A stretch of 64,000 nucleotides of DNA from Sorex araneus (lineage: Eukaryota > Chordata > Mammalia > Eulipotyphla > Soricidae): assembly GCF_027595985.1 (NCBI RefSeq), contig NC_073303.1, positions 374,525,803 to 374,589,802 of the forward strand. Direction: 5' to 3'. Numbering within the stretch: the stretch's first letter is position 1; each line of letters begins with the position of its first letter. The notes under the pieces were generated by a model. The model saw only the letters and a list, made by a program, of their open reading frames with translations. It was not told where the DNA came from and searched no databases. Positions 46,541 to 57,620 of the stretch are shown one piece after another. Made by a program: the position numbers and the translations under genes.

Positions 46541-47141
46541 CATTTCTGTTCCTTTGAGGTGCTCTGGGTAAACTCACCATGAGCTTGATCAGTGTCTCTC
46601 TTCTGATGTTCTGAAATTCCAGTCGAGCAGTCCCGGGGGAGGGCTACGCTGTGTCTTATCGTATTGCCATGAAGGCAGATCCCTTGGGAAAGCTAAGTTC
46701 TTCCTGCCAAGCCGCCCTTACCAAGTTGTATACCCAAGAAGTCCTGCCATTGAAACATCTTCTTAAATTAGTGCTTTGTGATATTCAGGGTAAACTGAGC
46801 AATCTGAAACACCTAATTTTAATTTTGTAAGATCTGTATGGCTCATAGCATTTCTAAATGAAGATTTTTTTAATTTGAAATTCTGTTTATTACAAATGAT
46901 GATTAATATTAGGATATATAAAATCTATACTTAGTAAGAGATAAAACATCTATTATTATCTTAATAAGAATAACACAGCAGTAAAAGGGGAATATTACTG
47001 CCAGTTACATACACTTATAGTCATTGAATGAACAGTACATTGAGTGAGTCATTTCTCTTAAAATCTAATTGTTGATATTAATATAGTAATGGAAGTAATG
47101 GCAGTTTCTTTTGATTAATATCGTCTAGATATCCTTTCCTT
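46541..47141. other. AT-rich intergenic DNA, nothing recognised
   Basis: No open frame or repeat of note up to the duplication flanking the next element. Confidence 0.5.
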
Positions 47142-47151
47142 TACCTATCTT

Positions 47152-47183
<32 letters not shown>

Positions 47184-47348
47184 TTGAATCACCATGTGGA
47201 GGGTTACATAGTTCTCAGGATTATGTCGGTTATACAGTTCTCAAACACCCTTCACTTCACCAGTGCCCATCTTCCATCACCAACCCCCCCAGTATACCTG
47301 CCGCCCCCTCCCACCTCCCCAGTCCCAACCCTTGCACATGATATGTTT

Positions 47349-48015
47349 CACTTCGTTTACGCCTTATTTCGATTACATTCCATGTTTCAACACACAACTC
47401 ACTACCGTTGTTGGGGTTTCCCCCCAAAAAGAAAAGCAGTCCTATTGCCAAGGAGGCATTTGATAGTTCTCCATTGCTAAGAATATAGAGATATTAAGTC
47501 CCGCTGTTTGTTACATAGTTTTTCTTTTTCCCCCTTGCCCCGCGCCACCGAGTTCACGCCTGTTTTAGTAATCGCCACGCTGCCTGACAAGGGAAAAAAA
47601 AACCGAAAAGGATGGTTATTTCCCGTCATCAGCAGGCGTGGGGCTCTGGCTTAGTTGATAGACTTGTAGAGTATCTGCAAGCAGTCTCTGGAACCGACGG
47701 TCTTGCGCTGGTGTCGGCTCCGGCTCGAGATTCCACCAGCGTCCCGCTGTTCCTTGTACATAATTTTTCCCCTTATATCCCATTCCCACGCCACCAGGTC
47801 TGTTTGCTTAATGGACATCACACTGTAGTTGATGACACACCGCGTTTCTTCCCGAGAAAGAAGAAAATTTCTTCTCAGCCGGCGTGGGGATATAGCTTAG
47901 TTCAGTCTAGTGAGATGGCTACCACTTTGATTGCCTTCAATATTTCAGCAATAGACTTACTATTAGGATCTCCCACAAAAGTCCGCCCCATTAGAAAGGA
48001 ACCATTACATATTGC
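47349..48015 (-). repeat. Diverged internal direct repeats in the element body
   Basis: 47508-47660 and 47756-47912 align (ACATA-TTTTTC, CACGCC/GCGCCACC, CTTCTC/TCATC, GGCGTGGGG, TAGCTTAGTT). 47349-47465 resembles 47913-48015. The same arrangement occurs in copy A. Confidence 0.65.
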
Positions 48016-48166
48016 TCATACTAAGATGACATTAAGTCGCGCGGCAGCGGCCGCGCGGTTTTGGGTTTCTGTATAAAGTCCAGGGAAAGTACAACCAGAA
48101 ATAACATCACTATAAACTTTTACCCTTTTATGGTGCTCATAAGATGGAGAAACCTAGAGAGAGGCT

Positions 48167-50109
48167 CGGCGTCTCCGTTTTGCGCTCAGGAAAACCGCGG
48201 CCCCTGCGCTGTGCTCGGGAGGGAGGAGTTGAGAGAGAGACAGGTTAAAAGAATTGGGGGATGCCCGGGTCCCACAGCTTCAGCACGCCGTGGGGTCTCT
48301 GGTCCCATGCCGGAATTAGTTCAGTGGGCTGCTTGGGGTCCGAGGGCGCTCCCTCGGGCCCCTCCATCATGCTCCTTCCACAGCCGGGTCCAAAAGGAAG
48401 CACACGTGGGGGAGGTGGGTTTAAGTATCTAACTGCGGTGGGCGGGGGTCGCCGCCCCCGCCCCCTGGGGACTCCCGCAAGCGCGCTCACGTCCTGTTTT
48501 GGCTGAATCGGCGACTCCGTTTTGCGCTCAGGAAAACCGCGGCCCCTGCGCTGTGCTCGGGAGGGAGGAGTTGAGAGAGAGACAGGTTAAAAGAATTGGG
48601 GGATGCCCGGGTCCCACAGCTTCAGCACGCCGTGGGGTCTCTGGTCCCATGCCGGAATTAGTTCAGTGGGCTGCTTGGGGTCCGAGGGCGCTCCCTCGGG
48701 CCCCTCCATCATGCTCCTTCCACAGCCGGGTCCAAAAGGAAGCACACGTGGGGGAGGTGGGTTTAAGTATCTAACTGCGGTGGGCGGGGGTCGCCGCCCC
48801 CGCCCCCTGGGGACTCCCGCAAGCGCGCTCACGTCCTGTTTTGGCTGAATCGGCGACTCCGTTTTGCGCTCAGGAAAACCGCGGCCCCTGCGCTGTGCTC
48901 GGGAGGGAGGAGTTGAGAGAGAGACAGGTTAAAAGAATTGGGGGATGCCCGGGTCCCACAGCTTCAGCACGCCGTGGGGTCTCTGGTCCCATGCCGGAAT
49001 TAGTTCAGTGGGCTGCTTGGGGTCCGAGGGCGCTCCCTCGGGCCCCTCCATCATGCTCCTTCCACAGCCGGGTCCAAAAGGAAGCACACGTGGGGGAGGT
49101 GGGTTTAAGTATCTAACTGCGGTGGGCGGGGGTCGCCGCCCCCGCCCCCTGGGGACTCCCGCAAGCGCGCTCACGTCCTGTTTTGGCTGAATCGGCGACT
49201 CCGTTTTGCGCTCAGGAAAACCGCGGCCCCTGCGCTGTGCTCGGGAGGGAGGAGTTGAGAGAGAGACAGGTTAAAAGAATTGGAGGATGCCCGGGTCCCA
49301 CAGCTTCAGCACGCCGTGGGGTCTCTGGTCCCATGCCGGAATTAGTTCAGTGGGCTGCTTGGGGTCCGAGGGCGCTCCCTCGGGCCCCTCCATCATGCTC
49401 CTTCCACAGCCGGGTCCAAAAGGAAGCACACGTGGGGGAGGTGGGTTTAAGTATCTAACTGCGGTGGGCGGGGGTCGCCGCCCCCGCCCCCTGGGGACTC
49501 CCGCAAGCGTGCTCACGTCCTGTTTTGGCTGAATCGGCGACTCCGTTTTGCGCTCAGGAAAACCGCGGCCCCTGCGCTGTGCTCGGGAGGGAGGAGTTGA
49601 GAGAGAGACAGGTTAAAAGAATTGGGGGATGCCCGGGTCCCACAGCTTCAGCACGCCGTGGGGTCTCTGGTCCCATGCCGGAATTAGTTCAGTGGGCTGC
49701 TTGGGGTCCGAGGGCGCTCCCTCGGGCCCCTCCATCATGCTCCTTCCACAGCCGGGTCCAAAAGGAAGCACACGTGGGGGAGGTGGGTTTAAGTATCTAA
49801 CTGCGGTGGGCGGGGGTCGCCGCCCCCGCCCCCTGGGGACTCCCGCAAGCGCGCTCACGTCCTGTTTTGGCTGAATCGGCGACTCCGTTTTGCGCTCAGG
49901 AAAACCGCGGCCCCTGCGCTGTGCTCGGGAGGGAGGAGTTGAGAGAGAGACAGGTTAAAAGAATTGGGGGATGCCCGGGTCCCACAGCTTCAGCACGCCG
50001 TGGGGTCTCTGGTCCCATGCCGGAATTAGTTCAGTGGGCTGCTTGGGGTCCGAGGGCGCTCCCTCGGGCCCCTCCATCATGCTCCTTCCACAGCCGGGTC
50101 CAAAAAAAA
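48167..50109 (-). repeat. 342-bp promoter-like monomers, 5.7 copies
   Basis: Unit starts at 48167, 48509, 48851, 49193, 49535 and 49877 (the last truncated). Differences seen are two substitutions in the fourth unit (GGGGG to GGAGG; AAGCGC to AAGCGT) and one at the first boundary. Each unit is CpG-rich and contains CACGTG. Homologous to the 326-bp monomers of copy A. Confidence 0.95.
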
Positions 50110-50204
50110 GCTACCTATCTTTTTGTATCTCATTAATAAGTCTAACTAACGTATTTTTAACTTTTATTTTAAATAACAGCTTTATTTTTAAAAATACACC
50201 CTGA

Positions 50205-50290
50205 GTATATTTTTTAATTTTAATTTTTAATGAATCACTATGAGGTACAGTTACAGACTTACAAACTTTCGTGAACACAATGAAGATTTT
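50205..50290 (-). mobile_element. LINE-1 3'-end scrap
   Basis: GAATCACTATGAGGTACAGT and TACAGACTTACAAAC match the reversed LINE-1 3' end seen at 51.5 kb. Confidence 0.6.
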
Positions 50291-50444
50291 TATCTGCCTA
50301 TGAGGTCATTGGATAATTCATTTGCTCTGAGATCCTTGCCTTAGAGCGACATCGTGTGGTGGTCCGGGCTGCTGCAGGCAGTCTCCCTAGGAATATTTCT
50401 CCCCTCTTCTGAGATTCCCACGCTCTAATCAACTGAGCTCACCT

Positions 50445-50680
50445 GGAGGGATAGCACAGCGGTAAGGCATTTGCCTTGCACGTGGCCAACCCAGGTTCGA
50501 TTCCTCCATCCCTCTCGGAGAGCCCGGCAAGCTACCGAGAGTATCCTGCCCGCACGGCAGAACTTGGCAAGCTACCTGTGGCATATTCGATAGCCAAAAA
50601 CAGTAACAACAAGTCTCACATGAGACGTTACTGGTGCCCGCTTGAGCAAATCAATGAACAACAGGACTACAGTGCAGTGC
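50445..50680 (+). mobile_element. Type II SINE
   Basis: Head GGAGGGATAGCACAGCGG, B-box AGGTTCGATTCC, CCGGCAAGCTACCGAGAG, GCATATTCGATAGCCAAAA, GAGACGTTACTGGTGCCCGC and a tail without poly(A). Confidence 0.88.
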
Positions 50681-50707
50681 TATATATCTTGTTTGCTTAC
50701 CTGCAGT

Positions 50708-50830
50708 GTAAGGGCTTACTCCTGCCTCTGTGCTCAGGAATCACTACTCTTGGCAGAGTTTGGGAGGACCATACGGGGGTCAGGGGAGAGAATCCCGGTC
50801 TGATGCACGCAAGGCAAGTGCCTTATTGTG
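50708..50830 (-). mobile_element. Old SINE
   Basis: Reversed SINE blocks GGCTTACTCCTGCCTCTGTG, AATCACTACTCTTGGCAGAG and GATGCACGCAAGGCAAGTGC. Confidence 0.65.
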
Positions 50831-51364
50831 CATGCCCACATTTTCCAAGGAGTAGGACATCTTGCACCTCCAAAGCAGTTTTGGACTTCTGAAATATCAA
50901 GACCCACCGTGTGTGACATGGTGAGATAAACACATCATTCTTAGAGAAACTCAATCTTGATATAGTCCTTCTAGTTACTAGATTCCAACTATGTGTTCTT
51001 CATCTATAGTCTCACGGTTTACCTTTCATCTATTTATTCAGCCATGAAACCGAGACCCTAGCACACACAGAGAAAAACACCCTTAGGGGTCCCAGGTGAG
51101 AGCTGTTTGGTCATCTCCTGAAAGCGGAGAGCGGCCAGGACAAGCTCAGCTGAGCAGGACAGTGCTTCTAGTTGGAGACTGCGTCCCCCTGCTAGAGTCA
51201 CTCGGCCCAGGAGGAACATGTCACATGCATCGCTTACCACATCGGCCATCAGACTCTCCAGTAGAACACTCAGAAGTAAAGAGAAACAGACGGTTTCCAC
51301 GAGACTCACAGGCCGACCTCATTTCAGTGCCCTCTCTGGAGGCTCTGCAGATAACCATGATCAG

Positions 51365-51484
51365 TTGAGTTTTTGACATACAATGTTCCATCACTGGTCC
51401 CACCACCAGTGCCAACTTCCTTCCCCCAGTGTTCCCAGATGCCCTCTTCTACCTCCAGCCCTACACCCATCCTGCCCTCTTGAC
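51365..51484 (-). mobile_element. LINE-1 3'-end relic
   Basis: TACAATGTTCCATCACTGGT and CCACCACCAGTGCC resemble the reversed LINE-1 3' end. The younger LINE-1 below inserted next to it. Confidence 0.5.
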
Positions 51485-51498
51485 AGGCACCTTTGATG

Positions 51499-52626
51499 AT
51501 TTTTTTTTAATTTATTTATTTTTAATTAGAGAATCACCGTGAGGGTACAGTTACAGATTTATACACTTTTGTGCTTATAATTCCCTCATACAAAGTTCAG
51601 GAACCCATCCCTTCACCAGTGCCCATTCTCCACCACCTGTAAACCCAGTGTCCCTCCCACCCTCCCCAATCCCATCTCCCCCCCACCCCACCCTGCCACT
51701 GTGGCAAGGCATTCCCTTCTGTTCTCTCTCTCTAATTAGCTGTTGTGGTTTGCAATAAAGGTGTTGAGTGGCCGCTGTGCTCAGTCTCTAGCCCTCATTC
51801 AGCCCGCAACTCCCTTCCCCCACATGGCCTTCGACTACAATGTAGTTGGTGATCGCTTCTCTGAGTTGACCTTTCCCCGGAACGTGAGGCCAGCCTCGAA
51901 GCCATGGAGTCAACCTCCTGGTACTTATTTCTACAGTTCTTGGGTGTTAGTCTCCCACTCTGTTATTCTATATACCATAGATGAGTGCAATCTTTCTATG
52001 TCTGTCTCTCTCTTTCTGACTCATTTCACTCAGCATGAAACTTTTCATGCCCATCCACTTAACTACAAAATTCTTGACCTCCTTTTTTCTAACAGCTGCA
52101 TAGTATTCCATTGTATAGATGTACCAAAGTTTCCTCAACCAGTCATCCGTTCTGGGGCATTCGGGTTTTTTCCAGATTCTGGCTATTGTAAACAGTGCTG
52201 CGATGAACATACATGTGCAGATGTTGTTTTGATTGTACTTTTTTGCCTCTCTAGGATATATTCCCAGCAGTGGTATTGCTGGGTCAAATGGGAATTCAAT
52301 ATCTAATTTTTTGAGAGTCGTCCAAATTGTTTTCCAGAAGGGCTGAACCAGTCGGCATTCCCACCAGCAGTGAAGAAGGGTCCCTTTCTCCCCACATCCT
52401 CTCCAACAGCGGTTGCTTTTGTTCTTTTGGATGTGTGCTAGTCTCTGTGGTGTGAGGTGGTATCTCATGGTTGTTTTGATCTGCATCTCTCTGATTATTA
52501 GTGATGCAGAGCACTTTTTCATGTGCCTTTTGGCCATTCGTATTTCTTCCTTGGTAAAGTTTCTGTTCATTTCTTCGCCCCATTTTTTGATGGGGTTGGA
52601 TGTTTTCTTCTTGTAGAGTTCAACCA
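51499..52626 (-). mobile_element. 5'-truncated LINE-1 with open ORF2 C-terminus and 14-bp TSD
   Basis: The minus strand has 219 uninterrupted codons (to 51968) of the ORF2 C-terminal region, including the Cys-rich [15 protein letters not shown] motif, [14 protein letters not shown], and [19 protein letters not shown] 3'UTR and A-tail follow (T-run at 51501). It is flanked by AGGCACCTTTGATG at 51485-51498 and 52627-52640. The open frame and perfect duplication indicate a fairly young insertion; it lacks endonuclease and reverse transcriptase and is dead. Confidence 0.95.
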
Positions 52627-52811
52627 AGGCACCTTTGATGTTTGGTTACTCAAGTTGGGTCTCTTGATTTCAGTGTTGCTGACTCCATGGTTTGGATATT
52701 TAGCTTGGTCATCCCTTAACACCACAAATGGACCCGAGTCCCCTTGGCCCCCGGCCCCATTGCTACTCATCTATCGGTCCCTTCCCATTCACTCTATTTC
52801 CTCTACTCTGG

Positions 52812-53063
52812 ACTGGAGTGATAGCACAGCAAGTAGGTCATTTGCTTTGCACGCAGCTGACCCAGGTTCGATACTCTGCCTCTCTTGGAGAGTCGGGCAA
52901 GCTACCAAGAGTATCTCACCCACATGGCAGAACCTGGCAAGCTACCCATGGTGTGTTTGATATGCCAAAAACAGTAACAAGTCTCACAATGGAGACGTTA
53001 CTGGTGCCCACTCGAGCAAATCGATGAGCAACAGGATGACAGTGACAGTGACAGTGATACTCT
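52812..53063 (+). mobile_element. Type II SINE
   Basis: GGACTGGAGTGATAGCACAG head, GGCAAGCTACCAAGAG, TTTGATATGCCAAAAACAG, GGAGACGTTACTGGTGCCC, ending in a GACAGT repeat instead of poly(A). Confidence 0.9.
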
Positions 53064-53073
53064 GTGGCCAAGG

Positions 53074-53350
53074 GTGATCTAAGCATGCCCCTTTAAACAA
53101 TTATATTTTCTGATTTTAGATACCACATATAAGTGATATCATCCTGTACTTATCTTTCTTCTTCTGCCTTCATTTTACATATCTTCCAGTTCTATCCAAG
53201 TTGCAGCCAATTGCATGATTTTATCATTCCATAAGCTGCGTAGTATTCCATTGTATACATTTACCCCATCTTCTTGATCTATTTATCTGTCATTGGACAT
53301 CAAGGTTGATTCCAAATTTTCACTATTGCTCTGAGTGCTGCAATGAATAG
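53074..53350 (-). mobile_element. Old LINE-1 relic
   Basis: GTAGTATTCCATTGTATAC and flanking sequence are the reversed ORF2 C-terminal region, strongly diverged. Confidence 0.65.
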
Positions 53351-53432
53351 TGGTGTGCATGCTTCCTTTGGAATTCTTATATACAAATGAAGGGGAGATC
53401 AAAGAACCTATCCCATTTAAAAAAGTGTCCTA

Positions 53433-53640
53433 GGGGCTGAAGAGATAGCACGGCGGGTAGGGCGTTTGCCTTGCACGCGGCCTGACCCAGGTTTGATTCC
53501 CAGCATCCCATATGGTCCCCTGAGCACCGCCAGGGGTAATTCCTGAGTGCAGAGCCAGGAGTGACCCCTGAGCATCGCTGGGTGTGATCCAAAAAAGCAA
53601 AAAAAAAAAAAATAATAATAATAAAAATAAAAATAAATAA
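53433..53640 (+). mobile_element. Type I SINE with TSD
   Basis: Near-consensus copy with a long A/AAT/AAAT tail, flanked by AAAAGTGTCCTA at 53421-53432 and 53641-53652. It interrupts older LINE-1-derived sequence. Confidence 0.93.
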
Positions 53641-53651
53641 AAAAGTGTCCT

Positions 53652-53995
53652 AGAACATCATGTGTGTAGGAATCATGTATACCATGAAAAATTCAAAACA
53701 CTTAAGAAATAGAAGAACTTGGAAAATGGAAAAATATTCCATAGTCTTAGATTGGAAGAGCCAATATTGTCAAAATGACTGTCTTACCTAAGCTACTAAG
53801 TAGATCTAATGCCATTCCTATCCAAAATCAGATGACATTCTTCAGGGACTTAGGAAAGTTCATAATCAAATTTGTCTGAAGTCCTAAAAGACTCCGAATA
53901 GCCAAAACTACACTAAAAATAAGGAACCGGGGAACATCTCATTACCTAAATTGAAACTATACTTGTAAATCCATAGTGATCAAAACATCATCCTT
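53652..53995 (+). mobile_element. Old LINE-1 ORF2 relic
   Basis: Plus-strand GGAAAAATATTCCATAGTC, TCAATATTGTCAAAATGAC-like and CCTATCCAAAATCAGATGAC blocks are typical of the middle-to-late ORF2, frameshifted. Opposite in orientation to the neighbouring relic. Confidence 0.7.
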
Positions 53996-56349
53996 TTCTT
54001 CTATTTAAAAAAAAATTATTTCTGCCAGTTTCACACCCCAGCCCTTCCCCTTCATGGCCATCAGTATATTTCTGGAGACCCAGGACTGCACTTGTGCCTG
54101 GTTGTGGTGCTCTTTGGTGAGTGCATTTTGGGTCGCTGTTCTTGCACAGTGCCCCCATGGGGCTCAGGCTTGGTAGAAGACAAAAGTCATGATGATGGTG
54201 CTCACAGGGGTGCTCCAGTGCTCACATACATGCTTGCTGGGAGCCACTGTCCCTGGATGAGCCACTCACACATTTTCAGTCCTGGTGCTCAGTGGGTGGG
54301 TGTGGGGAACCTCACACCCGCTTCTGTGGTTCTGCACATACCCGGCAGACTTGCCTGGATGCAGGTGGGGACATGCAGGGATTTGAACTCACGAAAGGAA
54401 GCTTTCAAAGCAGATGATGTGTAATGTGTCCTTCCTATAGGTTAATCGGGAAGGGCTGTAAACCAGTCCTCACCAAGGTCTAGGGGATGCAAACAAAATT
54501 TTCCTGCAAAGCTGATGCAGGGACCCAGAGATTGCATCGTTCTCTAAACTTACTGGGGCTAAGAGCAGTGTAATCTCTGGACTCCTTAAAAGACATTGTA
54601 TGGGATTAGAAAATACGACACATGGCTAGTGATAGCTCTGCATTTCTTTCTGGGGGCCCCTGGTACTGACTTTTCTCCAAGATAGTACTACTAGATTCTG
54701 TACAGTGCTGCTGACATTCTGTCCCGAAGGACCGCATGGCTTGATCACAATTTCGTGCTAACACACTGGGTTGCCTTTGTCCAGAAGTGCATTAACATTT
54801 TTCTCCTGGAACATCTCTCTCAGCTTTCCAGGAACCAGATTTGTTGTTCACATTCAGTGGTGTAACGCAGACAATCTCTCAGTGTGCAGATAAGTACCCC
54901 GGAGACTCAGCACTTGGACTTCGGCAAGTCTGGGTACTTACCTGGGCTAGCTCCATGTTTCTCTGCATGGATCATGCCCTTTGCTGCCAGAGCCTCCTCT
55001 GAGTATACTGCGTCTTAAGTACACAGCATCCTTTCTGCTATTCGCAGTTCTGATATCTTTGCAGAGGCTAATGGGAAAGTGGAATTGAGTTCACCCAACT
55101 TTTGAGTCTTGAAGAAACTTTAGCTTTTCCAAGGTGCAATTCCCAGCCTGTTGCAGAGAGAACTTGGAATGTATTCTTGCATGAAGAAGAGTAATATTTG
55201 TTTTAAAGTTGAAACTGAGCATTTAAAAATTGGGGGAAGAATTCATCCCTTTGAAAATTTTATTTTGGGTACAAAAATATTTATATTTGGAATTTTATAA
55301 TTAGCATGGCTATTGATTTTAATTCCTTTGGATTTGAGGTTTTTGAACTTGAAAATTTTTAGTGATTGCATGTAATTTCATCCTGGGAATTTTATTACTG
55401 AAAAATTAGATTAAACATATTTCTGTGTTGTTGAGAATTTATGATTGGAGTATCCTTGTGCAGTTTATAAATAGTTCACAGATGTGTGCTTAGAAATAAG
55501 TCTCAATATACTTAAAACACCATTTAACAAAAATATTAAAAAGCAGTATTTTTGCATATTTTGGTGCCCTTAAACTTTTAATTTGTCTTGTTCTAGTGGA
55601 GTTTATCACCTAGAGAGGTGATAAAACATTTGGAAGATACTTCTTTCTCTCCCTCTCTCTCCCTCTCTCTCTCTCTTCCTCTCTCTTTTTCTCTCTCTCG
55701 CACACACAGACAATTCAGATACATATATGTGTATAATATATATCTTATATATATGATTTTAAGTGTTTTCATCTGGGAATTTGACTCTACCCAACAAAAA
55801 TTTCACAAAGACTGTTGGAAAATTTATTAAATTTTTTCTCAGGAAGGAACCTGAAACAGTTTGCTACTTGATGTGACACATTATTTTCAAAAAGAACCGT
55901 ACTAGATTGCAGAAAGGGATGACAAAAGTCTGGCCAGGGAATGTCTGATGAACCAGCTTCCATGTCTTCTCAGTCTTAAAATAACTGAAGTTGAAAGTTT
56001 CACCATTACAGACAAAATCTGGCTGAAGAAATTCTCCCTGAGAACGTTTGGTTTTACATTCCACTCTTATCGATGCTAGTCCTTATTTTGGCTGCTCCCC
56101 CCTCCCCTCCTTCCTCTTTGGCCTCTTGGAATCTAGGTCATTATAAGGTTATCTTTTCAAACAAAACAATATTTTATATTTAGTTCTGCCTTAAGATGCA
56201 TCTTAAATACGTAGCATAATTTTTAACAGCCTTACTGAAGAAATATTGATGTGCAGTGACTCGAACAGGCTCACTGTGTAAAATTTGGATGAGTTTGAAC
56301 TGATGCACTCACAATTCCATCACTACAAATTGAAATAGACACTTCATAA
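53996..56349. other. Intergenic DNA, no gene seen
   Basis: A possible very old repeat lies at 54.06-54.42 kb. The rest is AT-rich unique-looking sequence, with a TC tract at 55643-55700 and a TA-rich stretch at 55725-55758. Confidence 0.5.
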
Positions 56350-56608
56350 GGGCTGGAGTGATAGCACAGTGGGTAGGGAATTTGCCTTCCACGTGGCTGA
56401 CCTGGGTTCGATTCCTCACTCCCTCTTGGAGAGCCTGGTAAACTACCGAGATTATCCCGCCCACCCGCACTGCAGAGCCTGGCAAGCTCCCCGTGGCATG
56501 TTCGATATGCCAAAAACAGTAACAACAAGTTTCACAATGGAGACGTTACTGGTGCCCATTGGAGGAAATTGATGAGCAAAGGGGTGACAGTGATACAGTG
56601 ATATTATA
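56350..56608 (+). mobile_element. Type II SINE
   Basis: GGGCTGGAGTGATAGCACAG head, CTGGGTTCGATTCCTC, TTCGATATGCCAAAAACAG, GGAGACGTTACTGGTGCCC, tail GTGACAGTGATACAGTGAT without A-tail. Confidence 0.9.
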
Positions 56609-57047
56609 AGATATAGTAATGTATGTGACATACTTGTAGCATGTACTTTAAAAGATGCCTGAGATCTGTTTTACCTTCTATGTTTTACAGACAAATCCCT
56701 GTACGAAGGATTCTGTGCCTTCTCTCCTCGTGCCTGCTTGCAGACCGAACCCTCAGCACAGGGCCTGTCTGTTCTCTACCTGCCTTTGCAGTCTTTCTGA
56801 CTTGCTGAGTGAATTTCCTAAAGGATATCTGGGCAATTCCTTCTCATAAAGCATGCAGTTAAAATTAACAATTTAAATTTAATTGTTTAAAAGTTTAACA
56901 ATTTAAATTTTAAAATTCCATTAGTATTTAATATTGTAATTACCTTCTTTGTAGATGGCCTATTATTTTTTAGTATATTAAATACAAGTCATTTTAATAC
57001 CATACAAAGCCATACAAAGTTTCTTGATAATAAAGTTGGTAATTTGA

Positions 57048-57202
57048 AGGCTGGAGCGATAGTCTGTGGGTAGGGCACTTGCAGGCTTGGGCTCAATCCT
57101 TGGTATTTCACTGGTTCCCCAAGTCCCACCTGAAGTGATCCCTGAGTGTAGAGCCAGGACTAAGCCCTGAGTACCACCAGGTATGGCCCCAAAACAAATA
57201 AA
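57048..57202 (+). mobile_element. Old type I-like SINE
   Basis: GGCTGGAGCGATAGTCTGTG, GATCCCTGAGTGTAGAGCC, CCACCAGGTATGGCCCC, AAATAAAT tail. Confidence 0.75.
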
Positions 57203-57435
57203 TGTAGTTGGTAAACAAACTATATATATATATAAATTAAGATATAATTAAGATATAAAATAAATATGGTGGGCTTTAAATGAGTTAACTTTTGGATATT
57301 TTTCAAAATATTTCATTTATGATATTTTTTCTTATCAATGAGGCTATAAACACAGTGATAGTCTTGCAATGACGGGTACCCAATGGGAGCCCATAGACAT
57401 ACACTGAAACAAGGCTTTCAAGAATGAGGTTGTTG

Positions 57436-57620
57436 CAACTGTAGTGATAGTACAGCAGGTAGGGCGTTTGACTTGCATGTGGCTGATCCAGGTTTGATCC
57501 CTGGCATCCCATACGGTCCCCCAGTAGTGCCAGGAGTAATTCCTAAATGCAGAGCCAGGTGTAACCTCTGAGCATTGCTGGGTGTGACCCAAAAAGCAAA
57601 AAATAATAATAAAAAATAAA
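57436..57620 (+). mobile_element. Type I SINE
   Basis: Moderately diverged copy ending in a poly(A)/TAA tail, flanked by near-identical GAATGAGGTTGTTG and GAAGGAGGTTGTTG. Confidence 0.85.

Larger units (their letters stand above)
47155..50111 (-). mobile_element. Non-autonomous LINE-1-like element with 5' monomers, copy B
   Basis: This roughly 2.96-kb element has a 3' poly(A) (T-run from 47155), a roughly 1 kb body (47176-48166) homologous along its length to copy A, and 5.7 tandem 342-bp monomers at its 5' end. It is flanked by TACCTATCTTTTT at 47142-47154 and 50112-50124. The 5' end stops inside a monomer, as in truncated LINE insertions. No ORF1 or ORF2 is present; open frames inside monomers are CpG-rich accidents. 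The monomers differ at only a few positions, so the copy is young. Confidence 0.87.

Noticed and set aside
48499..50136. Repeated 91-, 81- and 89-codon frames
   Set aside because: They are the same accidental frames in each 342-bp monomer of a non-coding retroelement.
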